Part shown: positions 1 through 8,972 of the stretch, in pieces
Position numbering within the stretch: the first letter of the stretch is position 1
How the letters are laid out: each line of letters opens with the position of its first letter
Assembly (NCBI GenBank): GCA_024234635.1
Contig: JACKNX010000003.1
Span: 277,526 to 341,525, forward strand
Length of the DNA stretch: 64,000 nucleotides
Source: Pseudomonadales bacterium
GTDB taxonomy: Bacteria; Pseudomonadota; Gammaproteobacteria; Pseudomonadales; Azotimanducaceae
Direction of reading: 5' to 3'
Program-made: the position numbers and the translations under genes
Notes under the pieces: model-generated
What the model was told of the DNA's origin: nothing
Database searches by the model: none
What the model saw: the letters and a program-made list of their open reading frames with translations, nothing else

Positions 1-960
1 CTTCACCGAGCGATCATAGAATTCGTCAACCAGACTGATAAACCGCCGGGCCGCGTCCTCCCGACGCGGGGTAAAGACCGGGACGTCACTCAACAGCACG
101 GTATGGAACTCCCGCGCCAGTTCGATGTAATCGTTCTGGCTGCGGGGACCTTCACACAGCATGGCAAAATCGAACCACACCACATCGTCCGCCAGCCTGC
201 GGGCGGTAATGATGCGGCCTTCGATCTCCATCGGGACATCGTCTTTCGGGGTTTCGACGGCAAGCGCTGCAAAGCTGGCAGCCAGCGAGGCGTTGGCTTC
301 GGCGTCAAGCGGCGAGTGGTACAGCTCGGCCTTCTCCAGCACCCGCAGACGGTAGTCCACCGCACCATCAAGCCAGTGCACGTCGGCATGCTCCTTCAGC
401 AACGCGATCGCCGGCAGGAATCGGCTGCGCTGCAGGCCGTTCTCATACAGCCGGTCGGGCACCACGTTGGAGGTCGCCACCAGCGTCACGCCACGCTCGA
501 ACAAGCCACGCAGCAGCTCCGCTAATAGCATGGCGTCGCCGATATCGCTGACGAAGAACTCGTCGAAACACAGTACCCGCCCCTCACGGGACAGACCCGC
601 CGCCACTTCCTGCAGGGGGTTCGGCGTGCCTTTCAGTCGCGTCAGATCCTGGTGAACGCGGTGCATGAAGCGATGGAAATGCATGCGCATCGCCATGCCT
701 TCCGGAAAGCTGGCACAGAACAGGTCCATGAGCATGGTCTTGCCCCGACCGACGCCACCCCATACATAAAGCCCCCGTACCGGTGGCCGAGGGCGCCGCC
801 AGCGCCCGAAAACCCTGTCGAGCAGGCCGGGCGGAGCGCTGCGCATCAACAGCTCGGCGTAGATCCGGTCCAGCCGCGCCATGACCTCCGCCTGGCCGGG
901 ATCGGCAGTAATCTCGCCCGCCGACACCGCCTGGCGATATCTTTCCATTGGTCCGATCAT
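1..960 (-). CDS. zapE: Cell division protein ZapE (AFG1-like ATPase), 3' end missing
   Basis: ZapE is a cytoplasmic AFG1-family P-loop ATPase that binds FtsZ and acts during constriction, especially under stress. The frame is open from an ATG at 960 to the left window edge, giving 320 residues; the usual length is about 360-375, so roughly the last 40-50 residues lie outside. A Walker A motif GGVGRGKT is near residue 68 and a Walker B motif VLCFDEFF near residue 129, followed by the family's ATSN motif. A second in-frame ATG at 948 (MERYRQ) is an equally plausible start. It is divergent from the DegS-like gene, with 91 bp between them. The identification is firm; only the end is unseen. Confidence 0.93.
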   Translation of the reverse strand, partial: MIGPMERYRQAVSAGEITADPGQAEVMARLDRIYAELLMRSAPPGLLDRVFGRWRRPRPPVRGLYVWGGVGRGKTMLMDLFCASFPEGMAMRMHFHRFMHRVHQDLTRLKGTPNPLQEVAAGLSREGRVLCFDEFFVSDIGDAMLLAELLRGLFERGVTLVATSNVVPDRLYENGLQRSRFLPAIALLKEHADVHWLDGAVDYRLRVLEKAELYHSPLDAEANASLAASFAALAVETPKDDVPMEIEGRIITARRLADDVVWFDFAMLCEGPRSQNDYIELAREFHTVLLSDVPVFTPRREDAARRFISLVDEFYDRSVK

Positions 961-1051
961 GCGCGTGTGGTTCGTATGTGCACGTTGCCTTGCGTCGGCG
1001 CGGGACTTTACCCTTTCTTCCCGCTGTCCTGAACCGGCCATTTCGCGATCC

Positions 1052-2110
1052 ATGCAACAGCTCCTTAGACTCGTTCTGATTCCCGCCGCGATTGGCGTGC
1101 TGGCTGGCTGGCTCATGCTCCGCTACGGCACGAACCAGCGGGACATCCCGGCGCCGAACAGCTACGCGAACGCCGCCGAGGTCGCCTCGCCGTCCGTGGT
1201 CAGCATCTATTCCAGCAAGACAGCGCGGCCGCCTTTCTGCCAGTTGCCGGCGTACCGGGAGTGGTGCGCCAGCCTGGGCAGAGGGGGCGCCATGCGTCGG
1301 GAAAGCTCCCTGGGATCCGGCGTGGTGGTGCGCAAAGACGGTTATATCGTCACCAACGAACACGTCATCACCGGCGCGGACGAGATTCTCGTGGCTCTGC
1401 CTGACGGTGAATTCCGTCCCGCCAGCCTGGTCGGCACCGACAGCGAAACCGATCTGGCGGTCATACGCGTGGCAACGAACGATCTGACGCCACTGGAATT
1501 TGCCGATTCGAACGCGGCGCACGTAGGCGACGTCGTACTGGCCATCGGCAATCCGTACGGCATCGGCCAGACCGTTTCACAGGGCATCATCAGCGCCCTC
1601 GGCAGGGATAGCATCAGCAGCAGCCCGTACGATGAGTTCATTCAGACGGACGCGGCCATCAACCCGGGCAATTCCGGTGGCGCCCTCGTGAACACCGACG
1701 GCCGCCTGGTGGGCATCAATACAATGATATTTTCCCGCTCGGGGGGCTCCCAGGGCATCGGTTTCGCCATTCCATCCGCCCTCGCCGTCTCTGTGCTGAA
1801 CGACCTGCTCCGCTTCGGGCATGTTCGCCGCAGTTGGCTGGGTATCGAGGTGGAGGAAGCAAAGGGCGGTCGGGCGGGCTACGGATTTCGCATCAGTGGG
1901 CTGACGCCCGGCGGCCCCGCGGAACGCGCCGGTCTGCAAACTGGTGACGTGCTGCTGGCGCTCGACGCACACATGCCGCCCAGCACGGCCGCGGTCGGAC
2001 GCTATATCGGCGCGCTGGAACCAGGCAGCCACACCGTGCTCAGCATCGAGAGAAACGGTGAAGTCCTGCGCCTGACGGCAACCACCGCGGAACGCCCCCG
2101 AAGTTCCTGA
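1052..2110 (+). CDS. degS: DegS/AlgW-type periplasmic serine protease with one PDZ domain
   Basis: This is an inner-membrane-anchored HtrA-family protease. In known systems it senses misfolded porin C-termini through its PDZ domain and cuts the anti-sigma factor RseA/MucA. The 352-residue product has one N-terminal membrane anchor (residues 4-24), the catalytic triad His104 (TNEHVITG), Asp134 (SETDLAVI) and Ser208 (NPGNSGGA), and a single PDZ domain (about 270-345). One PDZ domain and an uncleaved anchor separate it from DegP/DegQ. The ATG at 1052 was chosen because the anchor follows directly; the open frame extends upstream only through sequence antisense to zapE. The gene faces hisD tail to tail. 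Confidence 0.92.
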   Translation: MQQLLRLVLIPAAIGVLAGWLMLRYGTNQRDIPAPNSYANAAEVASPSVVSIYSSKTARPPFCQLPAYREWCASLGRGGAMRRESSLGSGVVVRKDGYIVTNEHVITGADEILVALPDGEFRPASLVGTDSETDLAVIRVATNDLTPLEFADSNAAHVGDVVLAIGNPYGIGQTVSQGIISALGRDSISSSPYDEFIQTDAAINPGNSGGALVNTDGRLVGINTMIFSRSGGSQGIGFAIPSALAVSVLNDLLRFGHVRRSWLGIEVEEAKGGRAGYGFRISGLTPGGPAERAGLQTGDVLLALDAHMPPSTAAVGRYIGALEPGSHTVLSIERNGEVLRLTATTAERPRSS

Positions 2111-2149
2111 GCGACGCGCCAACGGGGCAGCCCACCGATCGCCGCAGGA

Positions 2150-3466
2150 TCAATCCGATGCTGTTTCGTTCACGCCGGCCAGTCGTATGGCGGCAGCAGC
2201 GCCATGCGCCTCCAGGCCTTCGGACATGGCAAGCGACACCGCCGTGGGCGCAAGCGCCAGCAGACCCTCGCGGCTCAACTCGATGACCGAACTGCGCTTG
2301 CGAAAATCGTACACGGACAGGGGCGAGGAGAAGCGGGCGGTACCGTAGGTCGGCAGCACATGGGACGGTCCCGCCACATAGTCACCCAACACCTCACCAG
2401 TGCTGGCGCCGAGGAAGATGGCTCCCGCGTGACGCACGAGCGGCAGAAGCGCATGCGGATCGCGCACCATGAGCTGCACGTGTTCCGCGGCGATGCGATT
2501 GGCGACTGCCGCCGCCTCCGCCACGTCGCGCACACGAATCAACGCCCCCCTGGCGGACAGCGACGCCTCGATCGTCGCCGCCCGGGGGCGCGCTGGCAGC
2601 AGACGTGCAATTGCGGCGTCAACTGCATCCAGCACGGCGGCATCCGCGGAAATCAACAGGCTCTGGGCCATCGCATCGTGTTCCGCCTGGGAGAACAGGT
2701 CCATGGCGATCCAGTCCACCGGTGCGCTGGCGTCGGCGATGACGAGAATTTCCGACGGTCCGGCGATGGCATCGATGCCGACATGACCGAAAACCTGCCG
2801 CTTGGCCGCCGCCACGTAGGCGTTGCCAGGCCCAACGATCTTGTCCACCGCGGGAACCGTCTCCGTCCCGTAGGCGAGGCTCGCTACTGCCTGTGCGCCA
2901 CCAACCGTGAATACCCTGTCCACGCCAGCGATGTGGGCAGCAGCCAGCACCAGCGGGTTACGCACGCCATCCGGTGTAGGGACCACGAGAATCACTTCAC
3001 CAACTCCCGCGCAACGTGCGGGCACCACGGTCATCAGCACCGACGACGGATACGCCGCGCGCCCGCCCGGCACATAGACACCAACCCTGTCGAGTGGCGT
3101 CCAGCGCTGGCCAAGCGCATTGCCGTACGCGTCCTGCCAGGTGAAATCAGGCGTGGTCTGGCGGTCGTGGTAGTCACGAATGCGCGACGCCGCGAGCGCC
3201 AGCGCCGCCTTGTCGGCGGCGGCCAGCGACGCGTGCGCAGCGGCCAGTTCCGCCGCGGGGATCTCGAGCTCCGACCCGGTGCGTACCGCATAGCGGTCGA
3301 ATCGCGCCGTGTACTCCAGCAGGGCCGCATCGCCACGCGCCCGAACGTCCGCGATGATTGCCGCGACCTGCGCCGACAATTCCGGATCTTCACGCTCGTC
3401 GATGCGCGTAATGGCATCGATCTGCTGGTCGAATCCCGGCTCACGGGTATCGAGGCGACGCATCAT
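2150..3466 (-). CDS. hisD: Histidinol dehydrogenase
   Basis: Catalyses the last two steps of histidine synthesis, oxidising L-histidinol to L-histidine with NAD+ in a Zn2+-dependent reaction in the cytoplasm. The 438-residue length is normal. Family landmarks are visible: GVYVPGGRAAYPSSVLM, GPGNAYVAAAK, the metal-site stretch QAEHDAMAQ, and the C-terminal PSHVLPT and YDFRKRSS. Its ATG overlaps the hisG stop, so the two are translationally coupled. In Pseudomonas a hisC copy usually follows hisD; here the gene ends 40 bp from the convergent degS and no hisC is present. Confidence 0.97.
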   Translation of the reverse strand: MMRRLDTREPGFDQQIDAITRIDEREDPELSAQVAAIIADVRARGDAALLEYTARFDRYAVRTGSELEIPAAELAAAHASLAAADKAALALAASRIRDYHDRQTTPDFTWQDAYGNALGQRWTPLDRVGVYVPGGRAAYPSSVLMTVVPARCAGVGEVILVVPTPDGVRNPLVLAAAHIAGVDRVFTVGGAQAVASLAYGTETVPAVDKIVGPGNAYVAAAKRQVFGHVGIDAIAGPSEILVIADASAPVDWIAMDLFSQAEHDAMAQSLLISADAAVLDAVDAAIARLLPARPRAATIEASLSARGALIRVRDVAEAAAVANRIAAEHVQLMVRDPHALLPLVRHAGAIFLGASTGEVLGDYVAGPSHVLPTYGTARFSSPLSVYDFRKRSSVIELSREGLLALAPTAVSLAMSEGLEAHGAAAAIRLAGVNETASD

Positions 3467-4095
3467 GAGCCAGGCGCCGTCACCGCGCGGAGCCGCTCCA
3501 CAAGCGTCTGCACCGCATCAAAACGCGTCTTCTGCGAGGCACGATTGACTATGAGACGCGTACTGATGTCGACGATCCGCTCCCGCTCCTCCAGACCGTT
3601 TGCCCGCAAGGTGTTACCTGTGTCGACAATGTCCACGATGACGTCAGCCAGGCCCGTCAACGGCGCAATTTCAATCGCGCCGGCAAGCGGAATGACAGTG
3701 ACCTGACGGCCAAGTCCGTCATACCACGACCGCGCCACGTTCACGAATTTGGTAGCCACGCGCAACGGTCCGGTATCGATATCCGCGCCGACGGGCGCTG
3801 CCACCATCAGGCGACAACGGCCGATGCCCAGATCCAGGCGTTCGTAGAAATCCGCGCCATCGCCATACTCGAGAATGGTGTCCTTGCCGGTAATGCCCAC
3901 ATCCGCCACGCCATGCTCCACATAGGTGGGCACATCGGAGCCGCGCATGACGATGAGCCGATACCCGCCGGTAGCATCGAAGATCAGCTTGCGGCTGGAA
4001 TGAATATCGTCCAGTGGTTCGATGCCCGCCCGGGCCAGAAGCGGCAGGCACTCCTTGAGAATGCGGCCCCGGTTCAGGGCGATGGTGAGACTCAT
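3463..4095 (-). CDS. hisG: ATP phosphoribosyltransferase, short form
   Basis: Catalyses the committed step of histidine synthesis, joining ATP and PRPP. At 210 residues it is the short HisG that lacks the C-terminal regulatory domain. Members of this form need the HisRS-like subunit HisZ for activity and feedback control; hisZ is not in this window. The PRPP-binding segment appears as DIVDTGNTLRANGL, and the N-terminal catalytic part as LTIALNRGRILKE. It lies 39 bp downstream of murA on the same strand and couples to hisD through overlapping stop and start codons. Confidence 0.95.
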   Translation of the reverse strand: MSLTIALNRGRILKECLPLLARAGIEPLDDIHSSRKLIFDATGGYRLIVMRGSDVPTYVEHGVADVGITGKDTILEYGDGADFYERLDLGIGRCRLMVAAPVGADIDTGPLRVATKFVNVARSWYDGLGRQVTVIPLAGAIEIAPLTGLADVIVDIVDTGNTLRANGLEERERIVDISTRLIVNRASQKTRFDAVQTLVERLRAVTAPGS

Positions 4096-4134
4096 GTGGA
4101 ATTACCTCAAAGACCGCGCGGGTCAGATCGTTCG

Positions 4135-5397
4135 TCAGCGGACGCGGGCGATATCGGCGCCAAGCCCGCCCAATTTCTCTTCGATCGTTTCATAGCCACG
4201 ATCGATATGGTAGATGCGATCGATGACCGTTGTCCCGCGTGCCACCAGTGCGGCGATGACAAGGCAGGAGGAAGCCCGCAGATCCGTGGCCATTACCGGC
4301 GCCGCGGAAAGATGATCCACACCCCGCACCAGCGCGGTGGAAGCGCTGACCAGTTCGATATCCGCTCCCAGCCGGTTCAACTCCTGAACATGCATGAAGC
4401 GGTTCTCAAAGATGTTCTCGCGAATGCGGCTCGTGCCTTCCGCGATGCAGTCCAGCGCCATGAACTGCGCCTGCAGATCGGTCGGGAAACCGGGATGCGG
4501 CTGGGTTTCGATGTCCACCGCCAGCGGACGGCGACCAGTCATGTCCAGGCTGATCCAGTCGTCGCCAAACGCAACCTCCGCACCCGCGGCCTCCAGCCGT
4601 TCCAGCGCCGCCGTGAGGATATCGGCCCGCGCGTGGGTAAGGTGAACGCGGCCTCCGGTAGCCGCGGCGGCAACCAGGTAGGTACCCGCTTCGATACGGT
4701 CCGGCATGACCGAGTGCGTGCAACCGTGCAGCGCCTCGACGCCTTCGATTTCGATACTGCGCGTACCATGGCCGCGAATGCGCGCGCCCATGGCAATCAG
4801 GCATTCCGCCAGGTCGACAATTTCCGGTTCCTGCGCGGCATTGTCGATGATGGTCACCCCGTCCGCGAGGGTAGCGGCCATGAGCAGGTTCTCCGTTCCG
4901 CCAACCGTCACGATATCCATGTGTATGTGACGGCCCTGCAACCGGCCTCGCGTGCGCGCCCGCACATAACCGCCATCGAGTTCGATCTCCGCACCCATCG
5001 CCTGCAGGCCCTTGAGATGCTGATCAACAGGACGAGCGCCGATGGCGCAGCCACCCGGCAGGGAAACTTCCGCCCTGCCGAACCGGGCCAGCAACGGACC
5101 CAGCACCAGGAACGACGCACGCATCGTTTTGACGAGTTCATACGGCGCACGCTGACTGTGTACATTCGCCGCCTGCACCTGTACGCGCATGCCTTCGTCG
5201 ACAGTGACGTCCACGCCGAGACTGCCGAGCAGTTCGATCATCGTTGTCACATCGTGCAGGTGCGGTGTGTTGCCGACGACCAGAGGCGCTTCGGTAAGCA
5301 GTGACGCGGCCAGGATCTTCAGCGCCGAGTTCTTGGCGCCGGATACACGCAACCGGCCATTCAACGGCCGGCCGCCCGCAATGCGCAGCTTATCCAT
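4135..5397 (-). CDS. murA: UDP-N-acetylglucosamine 1-carboxyvinyltransferase
   Basis: Transfers enolpyruvate from PEP to UDP-GlcNAc, the first committed cytoplasmic step of peptidoglycan synthesis. The 420-residue length matches the family. The catalytic cysteine lies in the loop VSLPGGCAIGARPVD at about residue 117. This is the cysteine alkylated by fosfomycin, so the enzyme is predicted to be of the sensitive type. Its 5' end overlaps ibaG by 8 bp and hisG follows after 39 bp, the order mla-ibaG-murA-hisG-hisD known from pseudomonads. The peptidoglycan salvage pair amgK/murU, which bypasses part of this route, is also in the window (57889-59492). Confidence 0.97.
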   Translation of the reverse strand: MDKLRIAGGRPLNGRLRVSGAKNSALKILAASLLTEAPLVVGNTPHLHDVTTMIELLGSLGVDVTVDEGMRVQVQAANVHSQRAPYELVKTMRASFLVLGPLLARFGRAEVSLPGGCAIGARPVDQHLKGLQAMGAEIELDGGYVRARTRGRLQGRHIHMDIVTVGGTENLLMAATLADGVTIIDNAAQEPEIVDLAECLIAMGARIRGHGTRSIEIEGVEALHGCTHSVMPDRIEAGTYLVAAAATGGRVHLTHARADILTAALERLEAAGAEVAFGDDWISLDMTGRRPLAVDIETQPHPGFPTDLQAQFMALDCIAEGTSRIRENIFENRFMHVQELNRLGADIELVSASTALVRGVDHLSAAPVMATDLRASSCLVIAALVARGTTVIDRIYHIDRGYETIEEKLGGLGADIARVR

Positions 5398-5623
5398 TTT
5401 CGCCAGGCGCCCGGGCCCGGATAGTCACGGCGTGCAGCGTGCCGCTGCGAATGTAGTCGTCCAGGATCTGGTAGACACGTTTGCTGCGCTGTACGCGGGA
5501 CAAACCGGAAAACTCCGGGCTCACGACCTCAACGAGCAGCTTGTTGCCCTCGAGCACGAGTGCAACTTCGGCATCCTGCAGGCCATTCTCGATCGCCACC
5601 TGCAACTCATCGCTGAGACCCAT
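5390..5623 (-). CDS. ibaG: BolA-family protein IbaG
   Basis: A small cytoplasmic BolA-fold protein of 77 residues. Family members pair with monothiol glutaredoxins through a shared [2Fe-2S] cluster; IbaG is linked to acid stress and envelope homeostasis. The conserved segment FSGLSRVQRSKRVYQIL and the C-terminal LHAVTI, with the cluster-ligand histidine, are present. The ATG overlaps the mlaB stop by one base (TAATG) and the 3' end overlaps murA by 8 bp, so it is embedded in the mla-murA operon exactly as in other gammaproteobacteria. Confidence 0.9.
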   Translation of the reverse strand: MGLSDELQVAIENGLQDAEVALVLEGNKLLVEVVSPEFSGLSRVQRSKRVYQILDDYIRSGTLHAVTIRARAPGENG

Positions 5624-5928
5624 TACTTCTCTCCAAGCAGGACACCCTGCAAACCGGATACACCAATGATCTTGCGTAGCGCTCCAGACACGTTCCTGAA
5701 GCGTACGGCCTTGCCCTGCTTTTGCGCACGCCGGAACCAGGCCACCATTGCGCTGACGGTCAGGCTGTTCGCATGCTCCAGCCGACCGAGGTCAATCTCC
5801 ACCTCGCCCTGCGCACCATCCACCTGACGTTCGCCAAGGCCACGCATGACCGCAAAATTCTCGAACGTGATCGCGCCTTCCAGCATGGTCGTTTCCGTCA
5901 TCCCGTCAATCCGCTGATTCATCGCCAT
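5623..5928 (-). CDS. mlaB: STAS-domain protein MlaB
   Basis: Cytoplasmic STAS-domain subunit of the MlaFEDB ABC complex, which moves phospholipids between the inner membrane and the periplasmic carrier MlaC. In known complexes MlaB stabilises the ATPase MlaF. The product is up to 101 residues with a typical STAS pattern (GEVEIDLGRLEHANSLTVS, then the VRFRNVSGALRKI helix region). The start is uncertain: ATG codons at 5928, 5922, 5901 and 5886 are in frame and none has a strong ribosome-binding site. It lies 21 bp after mlaC and overlaps ibaG by one base. Confidence 0.85.
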   Translation of the reverse strand: MAMNQRIDGMTETTMLEGAITFENFAVMRGLGERQVDGAQGEVEIDLGRLEHANSLTVSAMVAWFRRAQKQGKAVRFRNVSGALRKIIGVSGLQGVLLGEK

Positions 5929-5949
5929 CGAATGCCGGCGCGGCGGGCA

Positions 5950-6645
5950 TCAACTCTCAGCATCCGCCCCGGCCGCATCGCCCTTGCTTTGTCCGCCATT
6001 CGCACCTTCCTTCTCGTCGACCAGCACTGTCGCCCAGTCATCGATGACACGATCCATGCTGCCGCCATATTTCGGATCCCGCATGGCACTCTTGAACTGG
6101 TTCTGATACGTCAAACCGATGTTGACTCCACCGACGATCAGGTTACGCACACGCCATTGCCCATCCTTGTCCAGCGCCATGGCGTACAGCACCGTATATA
6201 TGTCACCACTGGAGGTATGAATCTCCATTTTCACTTCACGCCGATCGGGATACCGCGGGGGCTTCGTGGGCTCCAGCACCTCCACCCTGCCGTCGCTGAA
6301 TTCGGTGAGCGCGGCCGCGTACGTGCGAAGCAGCCCCCAGCGAAAGGAGTCGACGAAGCGGTCCCGCTGCGCCTTGGAGGCATCACGCCAGAAAGGACCC
6401 ATCACCCCGCGCGCAAAACTGTCGAAGGCCACTGCCGGCTCGAGCACGTCGTTTACGGCACGATAGAAACGATCCGGGTCCTCCTTGATATAGGTCTTGC
6501 CTTCTTCGATCAGCTTCAGAACGTCATCCGACGTTCTACGCACCACGGCTTCCGGCGTCTGCGACTCCACCGCGGCGGGCACAATGCCGGGCACGAGACC
6601 GAGAACGCAAAAACAGGCGGCAATACTGATCTGGCGAATGCTCAC
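5950..6645 (-). CDS. mlaC: Periplasmic phospholipid carrier MlaC
   Basis: Soluble periplasmic carrier that shuttles phospholipids between the outer-membrane MlaA complex and MlaFEDB. The start chosen is the GTG at 6645 because AGGAGAG lies 7-8 nt upstream; the open frame continues 12 codons further to another GTG without such a site. The product (231 residues) begins with a signal peptide (hydrophobic residues about 5-20, cut near VPAAV-ES). The MlaC fold follows, including FYRAVNDVLEPAVAFDSFARGV and the C-terminal YGGSMDRVIDDW. The last residues are Ala/Gly/Glu-rich and unlikely to be structured. It is the fourth gene of mlaFEDCB. Confidence 0.92.
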   Translation of the reverse strand: MSIRQISIAACFCVLGLVPGIVPAAVESQTPEAVVRRTSDDVLKLIEEGKTYIKEDPDRFYRAVNDVLEPAVAFDSFARGVMGPFWRDASKAQRDRFVDSFRWGLLRTYAAALTEFSDGRVEVLEPTKPPRYPDRREVKMEIHTSSGDIYTVLYAMALDKDGQWRVRNLIVGGVNIGLTYQNQFKSAMRDPKYGGSMDRVIDDWATVLVDEKEGANGGQSKGDAAGADAES

Positions 6646-6701
6646 GGTTCCACTCTCCTCTTCAACTGCACTTGTCGACACACCGACCGTTGTCCTTACC
6701 T

Positions 6702-7169
6702 CTATTCCTTGTCCTTGCCAAGGCTGGTGAGGAACTGGCCAATCAGGTTTTCAAGCACGATGGCGCCCTGGGTTTCCATGATTTCCCCGCCATCCTGCAG
6801 CGGCTCCTCATCCGCTCCTGGCAACAACCCGATGTAGCGCGCGCCGAGTATGCCTTCCGTCAGGATCTTGGCGCTGGTGTCGGCGGTGAGATTGCCGGGT
6901 TTGCCATCGATTTCGAGTTCCACGATCGCTTCGCCGTAGGTCGTGTCCACGCGTATGTTGCGTACCCGCCCCAGGGTTACGCCGGCCATGGACACTTTGG
7001 CTCGCGGCCGCAGACCGGCGACGTCGTCGAAGCGCGCCGTCACCCGGTATGTCTCGTCGGCACCCGATGACGGGTTGACGCCACTGACCTGGATGATGAG
7101 GAAGAGCACCGCCAGGATGCCTGCCAGGACAAAGCCGCCCACACTGATTTCAATGGTGCGCATGCGCAT
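6702..7169 (-). CDS. mlaD: MCE-domain substrate-binding protein MlaD
   Basis: Inner-membrane-anchored MCE protein that forms a hexameric ring over MlaE and hands lipid to or from MlaC. The 155-residue product has one N-terminal transmembrane helix (about residues 9-30) and one MCE domain (about 40-120: YRVTARFDDVAGLRPRAKVS, GVTLGRV, DTSAKILTEGILGARYIGL). A C-terminal helix with LIGQFLTSL matches the segment that lines the pore in MlaD hexamers. Its start codon overlaps the mlaE stop by one base (TAATG). Confidence 0.94.
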   Translation of the reverse strand: MRMRTIEISVGGFVLAGILAVLFLIIQVSGVNPSSGADETYRVTARFDDVAGLRPRAKVSMAGVTLGRVRNIRVDTTYGEAIVELEIDGKPGNLTADTSAKILTEGILGARYIGLLPGADEEPLQDGGEIMETQGAIVLENLIGQFLTSLGKDKE

Positions 7170-7951
7170 TATCGGAACTCTCCATACATGACCAGGGATA
7201 GGAAAAAGTCGATGGCGAGGATCAGCACGGACGCGGATACCACCGTTCGCGTCGTGGCCAGTCCCATGCCCTCGGCGGTAGGTTCGCAGTCATAGCCCTG
7301 GAATACCGCGATCCACGTGACCACCACGGCAAATACACCGGCCTTGATCATGCCCTTGCCGATGTCCTGCCATACTTCCACGGCATCCTGCATGCCGCTC
7401 CAGAAACCACCCGGGTCCGCACCAAGCCACTGCACGCCGACCACATAACCGCCGTAGATGGCCACCACATTGAACACCGCGGTGAGCAGCGGCATGCTGA
7501 TGACGCCTCCCCACAAACGGGGCGCAACGATTCGGCGCAGCGGATCGACCCCCATCATTTCCATGATGGACAGTTGCTCAGTGGTCTTCATGAGGCCAAT
7601 TTCAGCGGTAATGGCGGAGCCCGCGCGGCCGGCAAACAATAGTCCCGTGACTACCGGGCCGAGTTCCCGCAGCAATACCAGCGCCAGCCCGGCACCGACC
7701 GCATCTTCCGCGCCAAACCGGGTGAGCTGCGTATAGAACTGCAGCGCGATCACCGAGCCAATGGCAAATGCCGACAGGCTGATGATCGCCAACGACAGCA
7801 CGCCGATGGAGTAGACCTGCCGGATGAGCAGATGCCATTCCGACCAGCGGGGTACCCAGCTCATCGCCAGCACCCACATCACGGACGCCCGGCCGAGCCC
7901 CTGCAGCCAGGCAAGCACACGACTGCCGATGCGACGCAACAGGTTCTGCAT
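7169..7951 (-). CDS. mlaE: ABC permease MlaE
   Basis: Integral inner-membrane permease of the MlaFEDB phospholipid transporter (260 residues, about five to six hydrophobic segments, no signal peptide). Family hallmarks include VLLRELGPVVTGLLFAGRAG and the cytoplasmic coupling stretch EQLSIMEMMGVDPLRRIVAPR. The ATG at 7951 overlaps the mlaF stop (TGATG); a GTG one codon upstream (7954) is a less likely alternative. It is coupled to mlaD by a one-base overlap. Confidence 0.94.
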   Translation of the reverse strand: MQNLLRRIGSRVLAWLQGLGRASVMWVLAMSWVPRWSEWHLLIRQVYSIGVLSLAIISLSAFAIGSVIALQFYTQLTRFGAEDAVGAGLALVLLRELGPVVTGLLFAGRAGSAITAEIGLMKTTEQLSIMEMMGVDPLRRIVAPRLWGGVISMPLLTAVFNVVAIYGGYVVGVQWLGADPGGFWSGMQDAVEVWQDIGKGMIKAGVFAVVVTWIAVFQGYDCEPTAEGMGLATTRTVVSASVLILAIDFFLSLVMYGEFR

Positions 7952-8757
7952 CACTCCACCTCGCTCAGCAGATCGAACGTCAGATCATCCGCCGGATAGT
8001 GGAAAGGCACCGGACCATCCGGGTCGCCATGCATGAACTGGTGAATGCGCTCCGAATCGTTCTGCTTCAGCGTCTGCGGCGTCCCTTCGCCGATCACCTT
8101 GCCGTCGGCGATCACAAACAGATAGTCGGCGATGCCAACCGTCTCGTGGATGTCGTGCGAAACCAGCAGGGTCGAGGTCTGCAGCGCCGAGTTGAGATCG
8201 CGAATCAGCGCCAGGATGACACCCATGGAAATGGGGTCCTGGCCGGTGAACGGCTCGTCGTACATGATGAGATCAGGGTCGAGGGCAATGGCGCGCGCCA
8301 GGGCCACCCGACGCGACATGCCCCCGGAAAGCTGGCTGGGCATGAGGTCTCGCGCGCCACGCAAGCCAACGGCATTGAGCTTCAGAAGCACCAGATCGCG
8401 AATCGTATCCTCGGGCAGACTGGTATGGACCCGCAGCGGGAAGGCGACGTTCTCGAATACCGTCATGTCGGTGAACAGGGCGCTGGACTGGAACAGCATG
8501 CCGATGTCCCTGCGGGCGCGAAACAGCTCCTCGCGGCTCATGGTGCACACGTCCTCGCCATTGAGCAGCACGCGGCCGGAATCCGGTCTGAGCTGACCGC
8601 CGATGACCCTGAGCAACGTGGTCTTGCCCGTGCCGCTTGGCCCCATCACCGCGGTGATCGCGCCTCTGGGCACGTTGAGATTCAACCCGTCAAAGATCAC
8701 TTTCTCGCCGCGCACGAGACAAAGATCCTCAACCTGGATTACGTATTCATCTGACAT
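7951..8757 (-). CDS. mlaF: ABC transporter ATPase MlaF
   Basis: Cytoplasmic ATPase that powers MlaFEDB. The 268-residue product has Walker A GPSGTGKTTLL (about residue 38), the signature LSGGMSRRVALARAI, Walker B DLIMYDEPFTGQDP and the switch histidine in LLVSHDIHE. The C-terminal tail matches the region that contacts the neighbouring subunit in this family. The ATG at 8757 has GAGAG just upstream; the longer open frame to 8928 is rejected as non-coding. It is the first gene of mlaFEDCB-ibaG-murA-hisGD and divergent from kdsC (215 bp between). Confidence 0.95.
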   Translation of the reverse strand: MSDEYVIQVEDLCLVRGEKVIFDGLNLNVPRGAITAVMGPSGTGKTTLLRVIGGQLRPDSGRVLLNGEDVCTMSREELFRARRDIGMLFQSSALFTDMTVFENVAFPLRVHTSLPEDTIRDLVLLKLNAVGLRGARDLMPSQLSGGMSRRVALARAIALDPDLIMYDEPFTGQDPISMGVILALIRDLNSALQTSTLLVSHDIHETVGIADYLFVIADGKVIGEGTPQTLKQNDSERIHQFMHGDPDGPVPFHYPADDLTFDLLSEVE

Positions 8758-8933
8758 CGGCTCTCTCGACATCCGGGCAGTCTGCTGGCCCGATCCTGAA
8801 CGCCGGCTGTCGCCCGGCTCGCCCGCGCGCAATCTTCCGGACATCGGCGACGTTGCACAAGCCGCATTTCCATCCCGCGCCCCACGCGCCCGTGCGCTAG
8901 CGCAGCATGAATCCGCCGCAAGCCACACCGGAC

Positions 8934-8942
8934 TGGTAAAGT
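8934..8942 (+). promoter_or_regulatory. Possible extended -10 promoter for kdsC-lpt operon
   Basis: TGGTAAAGT reads as an extended -10 element (TGnTAAAGT) about 31 bp before the kdsC start. No convincing -35 hexamer is seen, which extended -10 promoters can tolerate. It lies in the 215-bp divergent region with mlaF. This is inference from sequence pattern only. Confidence 0.35.
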
Positions 8943-8972
8943 AGGCACTCCTCCACAGCCGGTCAGCGTGCG

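Noticed and set aside
881..1051. N-terminal extension of the DegS-like protein by 57 residues
   Set aside because: The extra part is antisense to zapE, has no family similarity, and would bury the membrane anchor.
2204..3706. A 500-codon open frame antisense to hisD/hisG (and other long opposite-strand frames, e.g. 3913-5304 and 53002-55149)
   Set aside because: Arg/His-rich shadow translations typical of high-GC DNA; the opposite strand has clear conserved genes.
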